Assembly (NCBI GenBank): GCA_002747395.1
Contig: PDPE01000016.1
Coordinates: 1-33,658 of the forward strand
Direction of reading: 5' to 3'
Source of the DNA: Pseudomonadota bacterium
Lineage (GTDB): Bacteria > Pseudomonadota > Gammaproteobacteria > Pseudomonadales > Oleiphilaceae
Length of the DNA stretch: 33,658 nt
The translations under genes and the position numbers were made by a program. Of the stretch, positions 1 to 7,875 are shown piece by piece. Positions within the stretch are counted from its first letter, which is position 1. Each line of letters opens with the position of its first letter. The notes beneath the pieces were generated by a model that searched no databases, was not told the DNA's origin, and saw only the letters and a program-made list of their open reading frames with translations.

Positions 1-242
1 TCAACCTCGGTAAAACCAAAGAATGGTATACCGTCACTATGGCGCATTTTCAGTCGTGGGCAGATAAATCCGGTATTCCGTGGAGGGCGATAAAGCCACG
101 CCTGGACGATACAATGAGCAAGGCGAGAGAGTTATGGCCCGGGGCTCTGAAAGCGTTACCGATGGACGAAGCACACAAAGAAGGCCCTGGAGCGCATTGG
201 GCCAGGCTTCAGGATGATTTTACAATCAAGGCTGCAAAGTAA
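1..242 (+). pseudogene. HipA-like kinase, C-terminal fragment (runs off left edge)
   Basis: An open frame enters from the left edge (first full codon at 3) and stops at 240-242. It reads ...EWYTVTMAHFQSWADKSG..., then a stretch ending in MDEAHKEGPGAHWARL and QDDFTI. The helical tail with a 'DEAHK...HW.RL..DF.I' ending matches, from memory, the C-terminus of HipA-family serine/threonine kinases, toxins of HipBA-type modules. Only about 79 residues are visible, so the catalytic core lies outside the window and I cannot tell whether the gene is intact. The internal ATG at 39 is probably not a real start, because the frame stays open and protein-like upstream of it. The neighbours are transposase and toxin-antitoxin debris, which fits an accessory island edge. 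It could be a complete gene cut by the window rather than a pseudogene. Confidence 0.55.
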
Positions 243-265
243 GTTAACGAATACGGGTTTTTCCA

Positions 266-442
266 CAGGATCCGGAATAGATTGAACCCGTTATCAGTCA
301 CCTGAAGCAGGATTTTGGTCTCGCTCGCAATTGGCTTGAAGGAAGCGAGGGAGATGCCATCAACCTGTTGATGGCTGCCAGTGCCCGGGGTTTGAAGTCC
401 AGCGGAACGAAAACGTACGCCAGGCTCTGTCAGGCCGGGTGA
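266..442 (+). pseudogene. IS5-type transposase, 3' remnant with in-frame stop
   Basis: The frame from 281 to 442 reads IEPVISHLKQDFGLARNWL, then EGSEGDAINLLMAASARGLK and a stop. 'IEPVI.HLK.D.....N.L.G..GDAIN.L.AA' is the hallmark C-terminus of IS5-family DDE transposases, with the E of IEPV as the last catalytic acid. The codon just before it, at 278-280, is TAG, and no longer transposase frame continues upstream, so this is a dead fragment. No terminal inverted repeats are recognisable. Its stop codon overlaps the 3' end of the convergent antitoxin gene by about 13 bp. Confidence 0.7.
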
Positions 443-708
443 AAATCCATAGAAAGCTCAAAGCCACAGGCATGGGCATACTTTTTCAGGGTTCCCCAGC
501 TCGGGTTGGTTCCCCCTTTTTCCAGCCGGCTGATGTTGCTCTTTTTAGTGCCCATGCGGTGGGCCAGCTCATCTTGAGTGAGGCCAGCGGCCGTACGCAT
601 TTTCAACAGAGCGTCGATGAACTCGAACTCTTCCGCCAGCGCATCATACTCCTGGCGCACTTCCGGCTTCTGAAGTGCGCGCGCCTTCAATTGTTGCAGT
701 TTACTCAT
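430..708 (-). CDS. XRE-family antitoxin-like DNA-binding protein (HigA type)
   Basis: This is a 92-residue protein. Residues ~1-30 are helical (MSKLQQLKARALQKPEVRQEY), a leader typical of HigA-like antitoxins. Residues ~32-85 form a lambda-repressor-type helix-turn-helix containing AAGLTQDELAHRMGTKKSNI and SRLEKGGTNPSWGTLKKYA. The family role is to neutralise a RelE/HigB-type mRNA interferase and autorepress the operon. Its ATG overlaps the stop codon of the upstream toxin frame (stop at 703-701), the usual toxin-antitoxin coupling, and an AGGTGAG-like ribosome site lies just upstream. Only the last ~40 codons of the toxin survive, so this is probably an orphan antitoxin that may still bind DNA. 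The start is well supported by the overlap. Confidence 0.85.
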   Translation of the reverse strand: MSKLQQLKARALQKPEVRQEYDALAEEFEFIDALLKMRTAAGLTQDELAHRMGTKKSNISRLEKGGTNPSWGTLKKYAHACGFELSMDFHPA

Positions 709-820
709 TACTCACCTCTTTCATTCGTATTTTTGCCAGGTCCAGGTCTTTCCTGGGAGTCTTCTGAGACTTCTTCACAAAGGCGTGCAAAATGTATACA
801 CGCTCACCGGTTATTTGCGA
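701..820 (-). pseudogene. HigB/Gp49-like toxin, C-terminal remnant
   Basis: On the minus strand the frame 820-701 reads SQITGERVYILHAFVKKSQ, then KTPRKDLDLAKIRMKEVSNE and a TAA. 'hhLHAF.KKSQKTP...L.LA..R..E' is the characteristic C-terminus of phage Gp49/HigB (RelE-superfamily) toxins, which are ribosome-dependent or free mRNA endonucleases. A TAG in the same frame at 823-821 and unrelated sequence beyond it show that the N-terminal half is gone. The remnant overlaps the antitoxin start by 8 bases, which preserves the ancestral toxin-antitoxin junction. No toxin activity would be expected. Confidence 0.75.
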
Positions 821-1013
821 CTACTGGTTATTTGATGGCCGGGGAAGCGGAATTAAAAAGTTGCCGATAAAATGGCAAAAACATTGGCCAAAAATAAAGG
901 GAAGTAGCGGGTGGTTAGAATCTTTATGGAATGGCAAGAAAAAGCCGGGGATTCTTTCCTGACTTTATTATTGCGGGATAAACATCAGCTCTGCCGCGTC
1001 AGGACCGGTGCAC

Positions 1014-1047
1014 AAAAAAAGCCCGACATCGGCAGTCGGGCTTTATT
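1014..1047 (-). terminator. Rho-independent terminator for the first DUF4214 gene
   Basis: A perfect 7-bp stem, GCCCGAC (1021-1027) with GTCGGGC (1035-1041), encloses a 7-base loop. It is flanked by seven A on the left, which become a U-tract on the minus strand, and by TTTATT on the right. It sits about 55 bp beyond the stop codon of the minus-strand gene ending at 1097. The geometry is best for minus-strand transcripts but could also work on the plus strand. Confidence 0.85.
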
Positions 1048-1080
1048 CATTGGGTTACACGGATTGGCTATGGCCAGGGC

Positions 1081-1144
1081 ATGTGTGACGTTAATTTTAC
1101 CAGGAGCTTCCTGGAAAAGGGATGCGTGACGTTAATTCCACCAG
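1081..1144. repeat. 23-bp imperfect direct repeat at the 3' end of the DUF4214 gene
   Basis: Copies lie at 1081-1103 and 1122-1144, share 20 of 23 bases, and are spaced 41 bp apart. The coding copy gives the LVELTS segment near the protein end; the outer copy starts at the stop codon and continues beyond it. Between them a small inverted repeat (CCAGGA/TCCTGG, 1100-1114) is visible. It looks like a local tandem duplication that changed the protein's last residues. Confidence 0.7.
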
Positions 1145-2971
1145 ATGTTTGGATTTGAGCACGCCGTCACCATCATAAACCGCCATCAGAGCGTTTGCAT
1201 TCGGGAAGGCGCTGTGTGATTCGAGGAGGCGAGTGAATTTCCAACTGAAGTCTTCACCTCTTTCGGCCGGTTCAAACTGGCTGGCAGGGGTGCGGTCGGC
1301 TCTAAATGCGTACAGATCCAATACCCACTGGCCGTCGTCGTTAATATAATATTTCCAGGTGGTGTCGTAGTCATCTGTGTTGCGACCAATTTCTTTCAAT
1401 TTGCCAGGATCGCCGGAACGGTTAGCAAGGGTATGAGTTTCTGCGTCCGCACTGATTGCGGAGGGGGTTGAATAACTCTGCTTGAATTTGGCGTTTGTAA
1501 GAGAAACTTTGGACTCTGTTATATTGCCTTCTTCATCATAGTAATTGCTTAACAGGCGACTGATCCTGAACTCCCATTCAGTAATAACGTCTCGCCTGGT
1601 CACGACGTTAACCGGCCCATTGAACGAGCCGTACTTTACGCCTATAAAATTATACCCTTCTTGCATCGGGGCATTCGGTACCAGTACCAGGTAGTTGTCA
1701 ACTGAATCAGGGTCGAATGGTTCGATTTCCTTGTTCTGGAATTCGGTTACATTCCTGAAAATCTCGGCTCTTCTCGGTCCTGGGAGGAATTCTCTACCAC
1801 CAAATGTTACCAGATCGGTCACAACGGGATCAGTGTCAAATCCGGGAAGTGCAAAGTCGAGAAAGTCAGCCACATCATTCATTCTTGATCGGGTTTCATG
1901 GTCGAGCTGAACGCCGTTGGTCTGGTATCCATCGGTATCAAGGCCAATCAGTAGCTGGTAAACGTTGGTCAGTATTTCATCTCTGGTAGCCTTGCTGTTA
2001 CCAGAGTAGGTTTCACCAATAACTCCTTCCATTGTGATGCCGTTGGTGTTCGTCAAGATGTTTTGACTGTTAAAGTGCCCGATTACACCGCTGCCGACCG
2101 GCAGTACCGGTGCGATGCCAGTGGCCTGCTCGGATAACGTACAGTTTTTCTTGATGCCAGAGCAAAAGGTAATAATGGCCGGTTCGCCGCAGGTTTCATA
2201 GTATTCAAACTTGCCGGTGGGGCTGGTTTCTCCTGTGACTGCTTTCTTTATTCCGCCGAGAGAAGCTCGTGCCTCACTGTGATAGGATAAACCGTAAACA
2301 CCCGTCAGTTGCCCGACTCGCTTGACCGGCTGGTTCTGTTTTGAGCCATTGTCACACGCCAGACCCGTTGTGTCCTGGGCGGCTTCTGCAATGAGTGCAT
2401 CGTAGTCCGAGCATGCAGAATCTGCGGAGCTGGTTGTTTTCTCGACTTCGGACATGACAGATTTCATGTCGTTGATGTCGATTTCGTAGGAGGTTGCCTC
2501 AACTTCTGTTACATAGTGCCGGGCTACCCTGGCGCGATTGGCAAGTACGCGGGCGTCCATACCGGTCGCGCCATTAATGATGTCGAGAGCAATAGACTGA
2601 ATGTTCATGTTGCCTGCTTCAAGTTCCCCGACATAGTAGTCAAGGCCCGCTTTCTCCGCATTCCGGCCGAATGCCTGCAGGTAAAGGTTGTTAACGAGGT
2701 CGGTATTGGATAGTTCGCCAAAGTTTTCGGTGTACTCGGCGGAGTTGCCGAAAGCATCAATAATGCTCTTGAGGCTTCCTTTCTGCTGTTCAATCTGGTC
2801 AGTCCAATAGGCAAGACCTCCCGCATCAGGCACACGACCGTAATAGGCTATGTAGGCATCGACAACTTCATTTTCACTATTGTGGAAGTTCCTGGCAGTA
2901 CAGTCTGCGTAGGCATTGGCAGTTGCCAGCGAGGCTATCGCAACTGCTAATAATTTTGACCTTGTTTTCAT
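1097..2971 (-). CDS. Secreted DUF4214-domain protein, paralogue 1
   Basis: This is a 624-residue protein. A Sec signal peptide (MKTRSKLLAVAIASLATANA, probable cleavage after AYA at ~22) precedes a Cys, so it is exported. Residues ~30-140 match DUF4214, seen in AYIAYYGRVPDAGGLAYWTD and LVNNLYLQAFGRNAEKAGLD, a module common in large secreted or surface proteins but without an assigned biochemical role. The remaining ~480 residues are unfamiliar. They contain Cys at conserved spots (CSDY, LACDN, ETCGEP, FCSG, KNC) and a GLSYHSEARASLGGIKK motif shared with the neighbouring paralogue. The start is supported by AAGGACGA nine bases upstream of ATG, a leader also present before paralogue 2. A terminator follows. 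Function is unknown; an adhesin or surface role is only a guess. Confidence 0.85.
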   Translation of the reverse strand: MKTRSKLLAVAIASLATANAYADCTARNFHNSENEVVDAYIAYYGRVPDAGGLAYWTDQIEQQKGSLKSIIDAFGNSAEYTENFGELSNTDLVNNLYLQAFGRNAEKAGLDYYVGELEAGNMNIQSIALDIINGATGMDARVLANRARVARHYVTEVEATSYEIDINDMKSVMSEVEKTTSSADSACSDYDALIAEAAQDTTGLACDNGSKQNQPVKRVGQLTGVYGLSYHSEARASLGGIKKAVTGETSPTGKFEYYETCGEPAIITFCSGIKKNCTLSEQATGIAPVLPVGSGVIGHFNSQNILTNTNGITMEGVIGETYSGNSKATRDEILTNVYQLLIGLDTDGYQTNGVQLDHETRSRMNDVADFLDFALPGFDTDPVVTDLVTFGGREFLPGPRRAEIFRNVTEFQNKEIEPFDPDSVDNYLVLVPNAPMQEGYNFIGVKYGSFNGPVNVVTRRDVITEWEFRISRLLSNYYDEEGNITESKVSLTNAKFKQSYSTPSAISADAETHTLANRSGDPGKLKEIGRNTDDYDTTWKYYINDDGQWVLDLYAFRADRTPASQFEPAERGEDFSWKFTRLLESHSAFPNANALMAVYDGDGVLKSKHLVELTSRIPFPGSSW

Positions 2972-3217
2972 GTGTTTCGTCCTTACAAGTTATATCTGAT
3001 GTTCTGGATTGGATTAATGGGCTTCAAGTTTGAAATTCGGCATGGGTAAAGTGTTGTCTATTCCGGCCGGAAAAGCAAGCATGGATCGCCTTTTGGTACG
3101 TTAAGTTTAATGAGAAACAACAATGCGTTGCCGGTTTATATTAATAACCGATTCATTAACGGCAATAACAGGGAAGCCGGGAAATGCGGCCCCACCCGTG
3201 GTTTGGTGCAGAACGGG
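2972..3217. other. Spacer between the DUF4214 paralogues
   Basis: I see no gene, terminator hairpin or convincing promoter here. The only clear element is the AAGGACGA ribosome site adjacent to 2971. A -10-like TATAAC occurs on the minus strand, but it lies too close to the start codon to be credible. Confidence 0.4.
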
Positions 3218-5362
3218 TCAGGGTATTGGAATCGCTTCGATCTTGACCAGATGCTCGCTGGTTGCTCTGCTTCCGGATGAGCTCCTGGTAATGGTCAGCA
3301 CTGCATTCGCTTCCGGAAAGGCTGATTCGACCGATTGAGGCTCAATAAATCTTAGAGAGAATACAGCCTCGGCTCCGCTGTCATCGAAAGGAGCGATGAT
3401 CGGCGCACCCGCCAGGTTGAAGTCGTCAACGATGTCATAATTGTTAAAGACTGACACATCCAGGTTTTCATTGAAAGTGAATACGATGGAGTTACCTTCC
3501 GAGGATACAGACAGGGGGTGTATGCCATTTCCAACGGCGTAATTGCTGGCTGGCTCGGCGGCAAACAGGGCGGCGATGGCTCTTTTGGACATCCCGGCGA
3601 CAGTTTTTGTCACACCGGCAATGGTCAGTGTGGCAGGGTGGAAGCAGGGTCTGGTGGTGTTCGCGGGGGGGGTGCAGGGGTCGTCGGCAGTGATTCTGAT
3701 GGTAACTTCTTGCCAGAATTTTTTTGTTTCCGGGTATGTCGCAACAACAAAAGTCCAGAAGTCGCTGCCTGTTTTCTCAAGTTTCCATGTGGTGTTATAG
3801 GAAATTGCCTTTGCCCTGTCGGTGAGTTTGCCAGGAAAGCCGGGGGCGTTTTTTGTCGAAGTGCCGGTTGTAACGAATCTGTTGATATGGATATCATACC
3901 CGGTTCTGTCCAGCGTGACCGGGTTTGCAGCCAGAGTAAAGTCGTTGTTAAGCAGGGTGGTTATAATGAAGGTATTGTTCTCCAGTTTGCTGCCTGCGGA
4001 GAGTCCGAGACCCTTTCTGATTGCATCATGGTTGTCAAAGCGGGCATAGTTAATGCCCACAAAGTCCGCGCTGTTATCATATTCCGGTTCCGGGTCCAGA
4101 AGAAGAAAGTCATCAAACAGGTTCGGGTTAAACGGGGTGGTGGCGCCGGCCTGGTATTCTGTCAGACGGGCCAGCATCCGGGCACTTGTTTTCGAGGGTA
4201 ATGAGTCACGGCCGGTTTCTCTTACCAGGTCAAGTACCACCGGGTCAGTGTCAAAACGGGCGAAGGCAAAATCAATATTATCGGCAAAGGTTTCGGTGAT
4301 TTCCCGGGTTTCCTTTGAAAAGCTGAATCCGTTTTGCGGGTTGTTGTCATCATCCAGTGCCCAAAACAGTTGATAGACGTTGGTCAGCACTTCGTCTACT
4401 TCGTCATCCGGATAAGTGTTTGACAGTATGTCCTTCAGGGTGATGGTGTCGACCAGACCGGTAATCGATCCGATAATTCGTTTGCCCGCAGTTTCGGACG
4501 GGTCGATGATTCCGGTTGCAGTTTCCAGGGGCTTGCATTGTTTCTTTATGCCGGTACAAAAAACAACATCGGATGATTCACCGCAGGCTTCATAGTATTC
4601 GTATTGACCTGTTTCAGAGGTGACGCCGGTGAGTGTCTTCTTGATGCCACCGAGAGAGGCTTTGGCCTCGCTGTGGTAGGATAATCCGGCTACCCGGAAA
4701 AGCTGGCCTACTTTTTTGACCGGTTCGCCCCGGCTGCCATTGTCACAGGATTTGCCCGTGGTATCCTGCGCTGCCTGGCTGAGCAGAATGCTGTACTGAT
4801 CGCAGGCCCGGCCGGATTCGTTGCGAGGGAAGCCGACATCGGCAAGAACGGATTTCATGTCAGAAATGGCAATTTCGTATCGGGAGGACTCTACACCTGT
4901 CACGTAGTGACGGGCCGCCCTGATTTTGTTTTCCAGAACAACGGCATCGCGATTGATGGCACCATCGACAATAGCGAGCGCAATTTGTTGCAGGGAAAGC
5001 CTGCCGCCTTCAAGTTCTTCGAGATAAAAATCCATGCCGGACTGATCGGCGTCTCGCCCGAAAGCCTGTCGGTACAGATTGTTGATCAGGTCTTCGTTGG
5101 ATAGCCCGCCAAAATACCCGGTAAACTCCTGTGAATGGCCAAAAGCGTCTATGATGGAGGCAAGGCTGCCTTTTTCCCTGTTAATCTTGTCTGTCCACCA
5201 GGCAAGCCCGGCGGCATCGGGCACCCGGCCGTAGAAGGCTATGTAGGCGCTGATTACGTCGTATTCCGTGTGGCTGAAGTTTCGTGCCGTACAATTTGCA
5301 AAGCTGTTGGCTGATGCGGCGAACACCATGGCAATGGCAAGCCATGTTGATTTTATTCTCAT
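3218..5362 (-). CDS. Secreted DUF4214-domain protein, paralogue 2
   Basis: This is a 714-residue paralogue of the protein encoded at 1097-2971. The signal peptide is MRIKSTWLAIAMVFAASANS, with probable cleavage after SFA at ~22. Residues ~30-140 form the DUF4214 module (AYIAFYGRVPDAAGLAWWTD, LINNLYRQAFGRDADQSGMD). The shared distal region includes GLSYHSEAKASLGGIKK, YYEACGE and FCTGIKKQC, then a stretch with LTNVYQLFWALDDDNN. It is ~90 residues longer than paralogue 1, with an extra Cys pair (DPCTPP...RPCFHP) and a poorly conserved C-terminal third. Both proteins end with a related HLV(K/E) tail. AAAGGACGAG precedes the ATG. The two genes are 246 bp apart in tandem, so they probably arose by duplication and have separate leaders. 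Function is unknown. Confidence 0.85.
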   Translation of the reverse strand: MRIKSTWLAIAMVFAASANSFANCTARNFSHTEYDVISAYIAFYGRVPDAAGLAWWTDKINREKGSLASIIDAFGHSQEFTGYFGGLSNEDLINNLYRQAFGRDADQSGMDFYLEELEGGRLSLQQIALAIVDGAINRDAVVLENKIRAARHYVTGVESSRYEIAISDMKSVLADVGFPRNESGRACDQYSILLSQAAQDTTGKSCDNGSRGEPVKKVGQLFRVAGLSYHSEAKASLGGIKKTLTGVTSETGQYEYYEACGESSDVVFCTGIKKQCKPLETATGIIDPSETAGKRIIGSITGLVDTITLKDILSNTYPDDEVDEVLTNVYQLFWALDDDNNPQNGFSFSKETREITETFADNIDFAFARFDTDPVVLDLVRETGRDSLPSKTSARMLARLTEYQAGATTPFNPNLFDDFLLLDPEPEYDNSADFVGINYARFDNHDAIRKGLGLSAGSKLENNTFIITTLLNNDFTLAANPVTLDRTGYDIHINRFVTTGTSTKNAPGFPGKLTDRAKAISYNTTWKLEKTGSDFWTFVVATYPETKKFWQEVTIRITADDPCTPPANTTRPCFHPATLTIAGVTKTVAGMSKRAIAALFAAEPASNYAVGNGIHPLSVSSEGNSIVFTFNENLDVSVFNNYDIVDDFNLAGAPIIAPFDDSGAEAVFSLRFIEPQSVESAFPEANAVLTITRSSSGSRATSEHLVKIEAIPIP

Positions 5363-5433
5363 ATTGTCTCGTCCTTTTGAATCGGCGGAGTGATCATGCC
5401 GTATTGGGGAGGTTGCATCCCGGGCAGGATTAA

Positions 5434-5452
5434 AGCGGCGAGATACGCCGCT
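5434..5452 (-). terminator. Possible terminator after sapC-like gene
   Basis: A perfect 7-bp stem, AGCGGCG/CGCCGCT, has a 5-base loop and lies just downstream of the minus-strand stop at 5459. On the minus strand it is followed only by a short TTTAAT run, so termination efficiency is doubtful. It is the only hairpin in the 96-bp spacer. Confidence 0.45.
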
Positions 5453-5458
5453 CCCCGG

Positions 5459-6238
5459 TTATTTCTTGCCGGTCTTTTTACCTTTGGCCTTTTTTTTCGC
5501 CGGTGCTTTTTTCGATGCGTCCGGGCTGGTGCTGTCAGGAGTGCCGGCAGGTGTCGCAATACCATAACGCCTCAGGGATTGAAGATGGCAGTGAATCAGT
5601 TGAATCAGGCCGATTCTCGCCCAGTTGGCCAGCGTTGCGTCGTCCAGTTTTTGCACCTTGTTCCAGTCTACGATCGAAAACCCGGCAATTTTCTGCTTCC
5701 TGCCGCCGGTTTCCACCGTCATTTTGGCCGGGGAAAGCACTTTGGCATTTTTTAACAGCTTGCCCAGCGCACGTGTTTTCTGGTATTCCTCGTCAAAGCG
5801 CTTCAGGCTGTCCTTGATCTCAATGAGCAGGGGAGAGGCGGTAAATTTTTCTCCCCGCTTGTTATAGAGCAGCTTGCCGTGGGTTTCACCGAGGTGAGGG
5901 GCCGACTCGTCAAACAGAATGACCGCCTGGTCTGCATTTTTTTCACGGCCAAGGAAGAAGGGGTAGCGGCGGAAGTGAAGTGGCAGATAGCCTGCCTTCC
6001 AGCTACCGTCTTCTGCGACGCATTGGTTGCTGTTGGGTATGGCCGAAAGCATGGCCTGGGGAATGATGGTTTCCCCCCCGTCAGGAAAGACAATGGGATA
6101 ACTGGAAGAAGCGGTATAGACTTCGCTTGCCAATAGCGGGCAGTGGTGCTCTGCCCTGGCAAAGGAAAAATCGTTTTTCTTTTCAAATCGAAGTCGGTTG
6201 TGATTTTTTACAGTCAGCACCGTTAATTTTGTTGACAT
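5459..6238 (-). CDS. SapC-family protein
   Basis: This is a 259-residue protein from the ATG at 6238. The frame extends further upstream, but that part is Cys/Pro-rich and unlike the family. The chosen start gives MSTKLTVLTVKNHNRLRFEK, with GAGGAATAGAGCAG upstream. The body has the SapC-family pattern: ARAEHHCPLLASEV, then YPIVFPDG, then GYLPLHFRRYPFFLGRE, and a FDE(S)APHLGETHG-like segment. SapC proteins were named from a Campylobacter S-layer locus, but their molecular role is not settled. The last ~25 residues are a Lys/Ala-rich tail (KKAPAKKKAKGKK), perhaps an unstructured nucleic-acid or membrane-phosphate contact. The gene stands between dapE and the DUF4214 pair, all on the minus strand, and no functional link can be shown. 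Confidence 0.75.
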   Translation of the reverse strand: MSTKLTVLTVKNHNRLRFEKKNDFSFARAEHHCPLLASEVYTASSSYPIVFPDGGETIIPQAMLSAIPNSNQCVAEDGSWKAGYLPLHFRRYPFFLGREKNADQAVILFDESAPHLGETHGKLLYNKRGEKFTASPLLIEIKDSLKRFDEEYQKTRALGKLLKNAKVLSPAKMTVETGGRKQKIAGFSIVDWNKVQKLDDATLANWARIGLIQLIHCHLQSLRRYGIATPAGTPDSTSPDASKKAPAKKKAKGKKTGKK

Positions 6239-6400
6239 CTTCTGCTCTATTCCTCGGAAACGTATCTGTTTGGCCCTCCGCACCCGATATGAACCGAAAA
6301 TGAGGCGTGAGGGAAAATCTGTCGGACCCGGACACAAACAGCAGGCCGGATCCAGGGTGGGAAAAAGTACCACATATTTTGCATTGTTTCCAGGGCTGTT

Positions 6401-6438
6401 GTCATTTCACATGAATGTTGCCATTTCACATGGATGTT
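6401..6438. repeat. Two copies of a 19-bp tandem repeat upstream of sapC-like gene
   Basis: The unit is G(T/C)CATTTCACATG(A/G)ATGTT, with copies at 6401-6419 and 6420-6438. The copies differ at two positions. They lie in the 261-bp spacer between dapE and the sapC-like start, so they could be a paired operator or simply a slippage duplication. Nothing else was found in that spacer. Confidence 0.75.
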
Positions 6439-6499
6439 TCCCGACCTGGCCCTGTTCGACAGTGACTAAATATTCCTGTCCACGGTTTTCCGGTTCCGG

Positions 6500-7669
6500 T
6501 CAGTTTGTATCGGAAGCGAGAAGCCTGGTCAGTATTTCTTCATACACCGAAGTCAGTTGGTCGAGGTCTGACACCTTGACCCGTTCATTCACTTTATGAA
6601 TCGTCGCATTGACGGGGCCAAGTTCGATAACCCGGGCACCGGTCGGGGCAATAAATCTGCCATCGGAGGTGCCGCCCGAGGTGGACAGGCTGCTGCGGTT
6701 GCCTGTGACACTTTCGATGGCTTCCATCGTGGCATCGACAAGCGGGCCGGGTTCGGTTAAAAATGGCCTGCCACTCAATTCCCAATCCAGTTGATAATCA
6801 ATACCGGAGTCATCGAGAATGCGGGCTACCCGGTGCTCGATACGATCCCGGGTTAGTTCGGTACTGTAGCGAAAATTAAAATCGACCTTTATTTCTCCGG
6901 GTATGACATTGGAGGCACCGGTTCCGGAATGCAGGTTGGTAATTTGAAAGGTGGTGGGTGGAAAAAACTCATTGCCATCATCCCATTTTTCAGTGGTCAG
7001 GGGCAGCAGAGCGGGCAGGGCATCATGGACAGGATTTCGGGCCAGGTGGGGATAGGCGACATGCCCCTGAATACCCTTTATTGTCAAATGGCCGTGCAGC
7101 GACCCCCTCCGGCCATTTTTGATGATATCGCCCAGGCGCTCGGTACTCGAGGGTTCGCCCACCAGACACCAGTCGATTTTTTCCCCGCGTGCTTCGAGTG
7201 TTTCCATGACTTTTCTGGTTCCGTCACGGGCTGGCCCTTCTTCATCGCTGGTAATCAGGAATCCGATTGACCCCTTGTGATCCGGGCGCTTTTCCAGAAA
7301 CCGTGTGGTTGCCGCAATAAAGGCGGCAATGCTGCCTTTCATGTCCGCAGCGCCCCGGCCGCAAAGGAAGCCATCATCGATAATGGGTTCAAAGGGCGGG
7401 TGATTCCACAGTGTTTCCGGCCCGCTCGGCACTACGTCCGTATGCCCGGCAAAAACGAACAGGGGGCTTTCCTCGCCCTTTCTTGCCCATAAATTGCTGA
7501 CTTCGCCGAACTGAAGCCGCTCGACGACAAAACCAAGCGGTTCCAGGTGGTGCAGGATGATGTCCTGGCAGCCTTTGTCGTCGGGCGTGACCGAAGGCCT
7601 GGACATCATCTCGAAGGCAAGCTGGATGGTTTTTGACTGGGTGTTTGGAGCGGTATAATGACCTGTCAT
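6500..7669 (-). CDS. dapE: Succinyl-diaminopimelate desuccinylase
   Basis: DapE is a cytoplasmic M20-family dizinc hydrolase that cleaves N-succinyl-LL-diaminopimelate to LL-DAP and succinate, the step before epimerisation in lysine and peptidoglycan precursor synthesis. The 389-residue length is normal. Motifs seen: GHTDVVPSG with H76 and D78, GRGAADMKG with the bridging D109, SDEEG with E143-E144, then GEPSS, NGRRGS, the SGGTSDGRF loop, and [12 protein letters not shown] near the end carrying the last His ligand. The ATG has only a modest AGGTAA ribosome site 11 bases upstream. It is the last dap gene in the minus-strand cluster and follows dapD after a ~190-bp spacer that holds a 16-bp repeat array. 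Confidence 0.97.
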   Translation of the reverse strand: MTGHYTAPNTQSKTIQLAFEMMSRPSVTPDDKGCQDIILHHLEPLGFVVERLQFGEVSNLWARKGEESPLFVFAGHTDVVPSGPETLWNHPPFEPIIDDGFLCGRGAADMKGSIAAFIAATTRFLEKRPDHKGSIGFLITSDEEGPARDGTRKVMETLEARGEKIDWCLVGEPSSTERLGDIIKNGRRGSLHGHLTIKGIQGHVAYPHLARNPVHDALPALLPLTTEKWDDGNEFFPPTTFQITNLHSGTGASNVIPGEIKVDFNFRYSTELTRDRIEHRVARILDDSGIDYQLDWELSGRPFLTEPGPLVDATMEAIESVTGNRSSLSTSGGTSDGRFIAPTGARVIELGPVNATIHKVNERVKVSDLDQLTSVYEEILTRLLASDTN

Positions 7670-7757
7670 GGTTGGGGTTACCTGTTAGTCGGGTTTGTCA
7701 ACCCGGTGTCTTGATGGCCGTTTTGCTGAAAGTTCTGCATCGATCGAACAGCCAGGC

Positions 7758-7875
7758 GTTAATTGTGAGCATGCAGCTATTTAATTACGAGCACGTTTAA
7801 TTACGAGTACGGTTAATTACGAGCACGTTTAATTATGAGCACGCTTGATTACGAGCACGTTTAATTATGAGCATG
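7758..7875. repeat. 16-bp tandem repeat array overlapping the dapD stop codon
   Basis: Six contiguous 16-bp units run 7780-7795, 7796-7811, 7812-7827, 7828-7843, 7844-7859 and 7860-7875. A seventh, diverged copy at 7758-7773 is separated by 6 bp. The plus-strand consensus is TTTAATTACGAGCACG, with scattered single changes. The unit at 7860-7875 contains the dapD stop codon and its last residues (HAHN), so the array seems to have grown outward from the gene's own 3' end. There are no spacers, so it is not a CRISPR. Confidence 0.95.

Noticed and set aside
911..1129. 72-codon plus-strand ORF
   Set aside because: It reads through the terminator hairpin and into the 3' end of the DUF4214 gene; no ribosome site or similarity.
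3518..4201. 227-codon plus-strand open frame
   Set aside because: It lies wholly antisense to the DUF4214 paralogue 2 gene, is Cys/Gly/Val-rich with no family pattern, and has no ribosome site.
6239..6373. 45-residue N-terminal extension of the sapC-like protein
   Set aside because: The added residues are Cys/Pro-rich, unlike the family, and the ATG at 6238 has a plausible ribosome site.
7758..7875. CRISPR array
   Set aside because: Repeats of 16 bp are contiguous with no unique spacers, and no cas gene is nearby.
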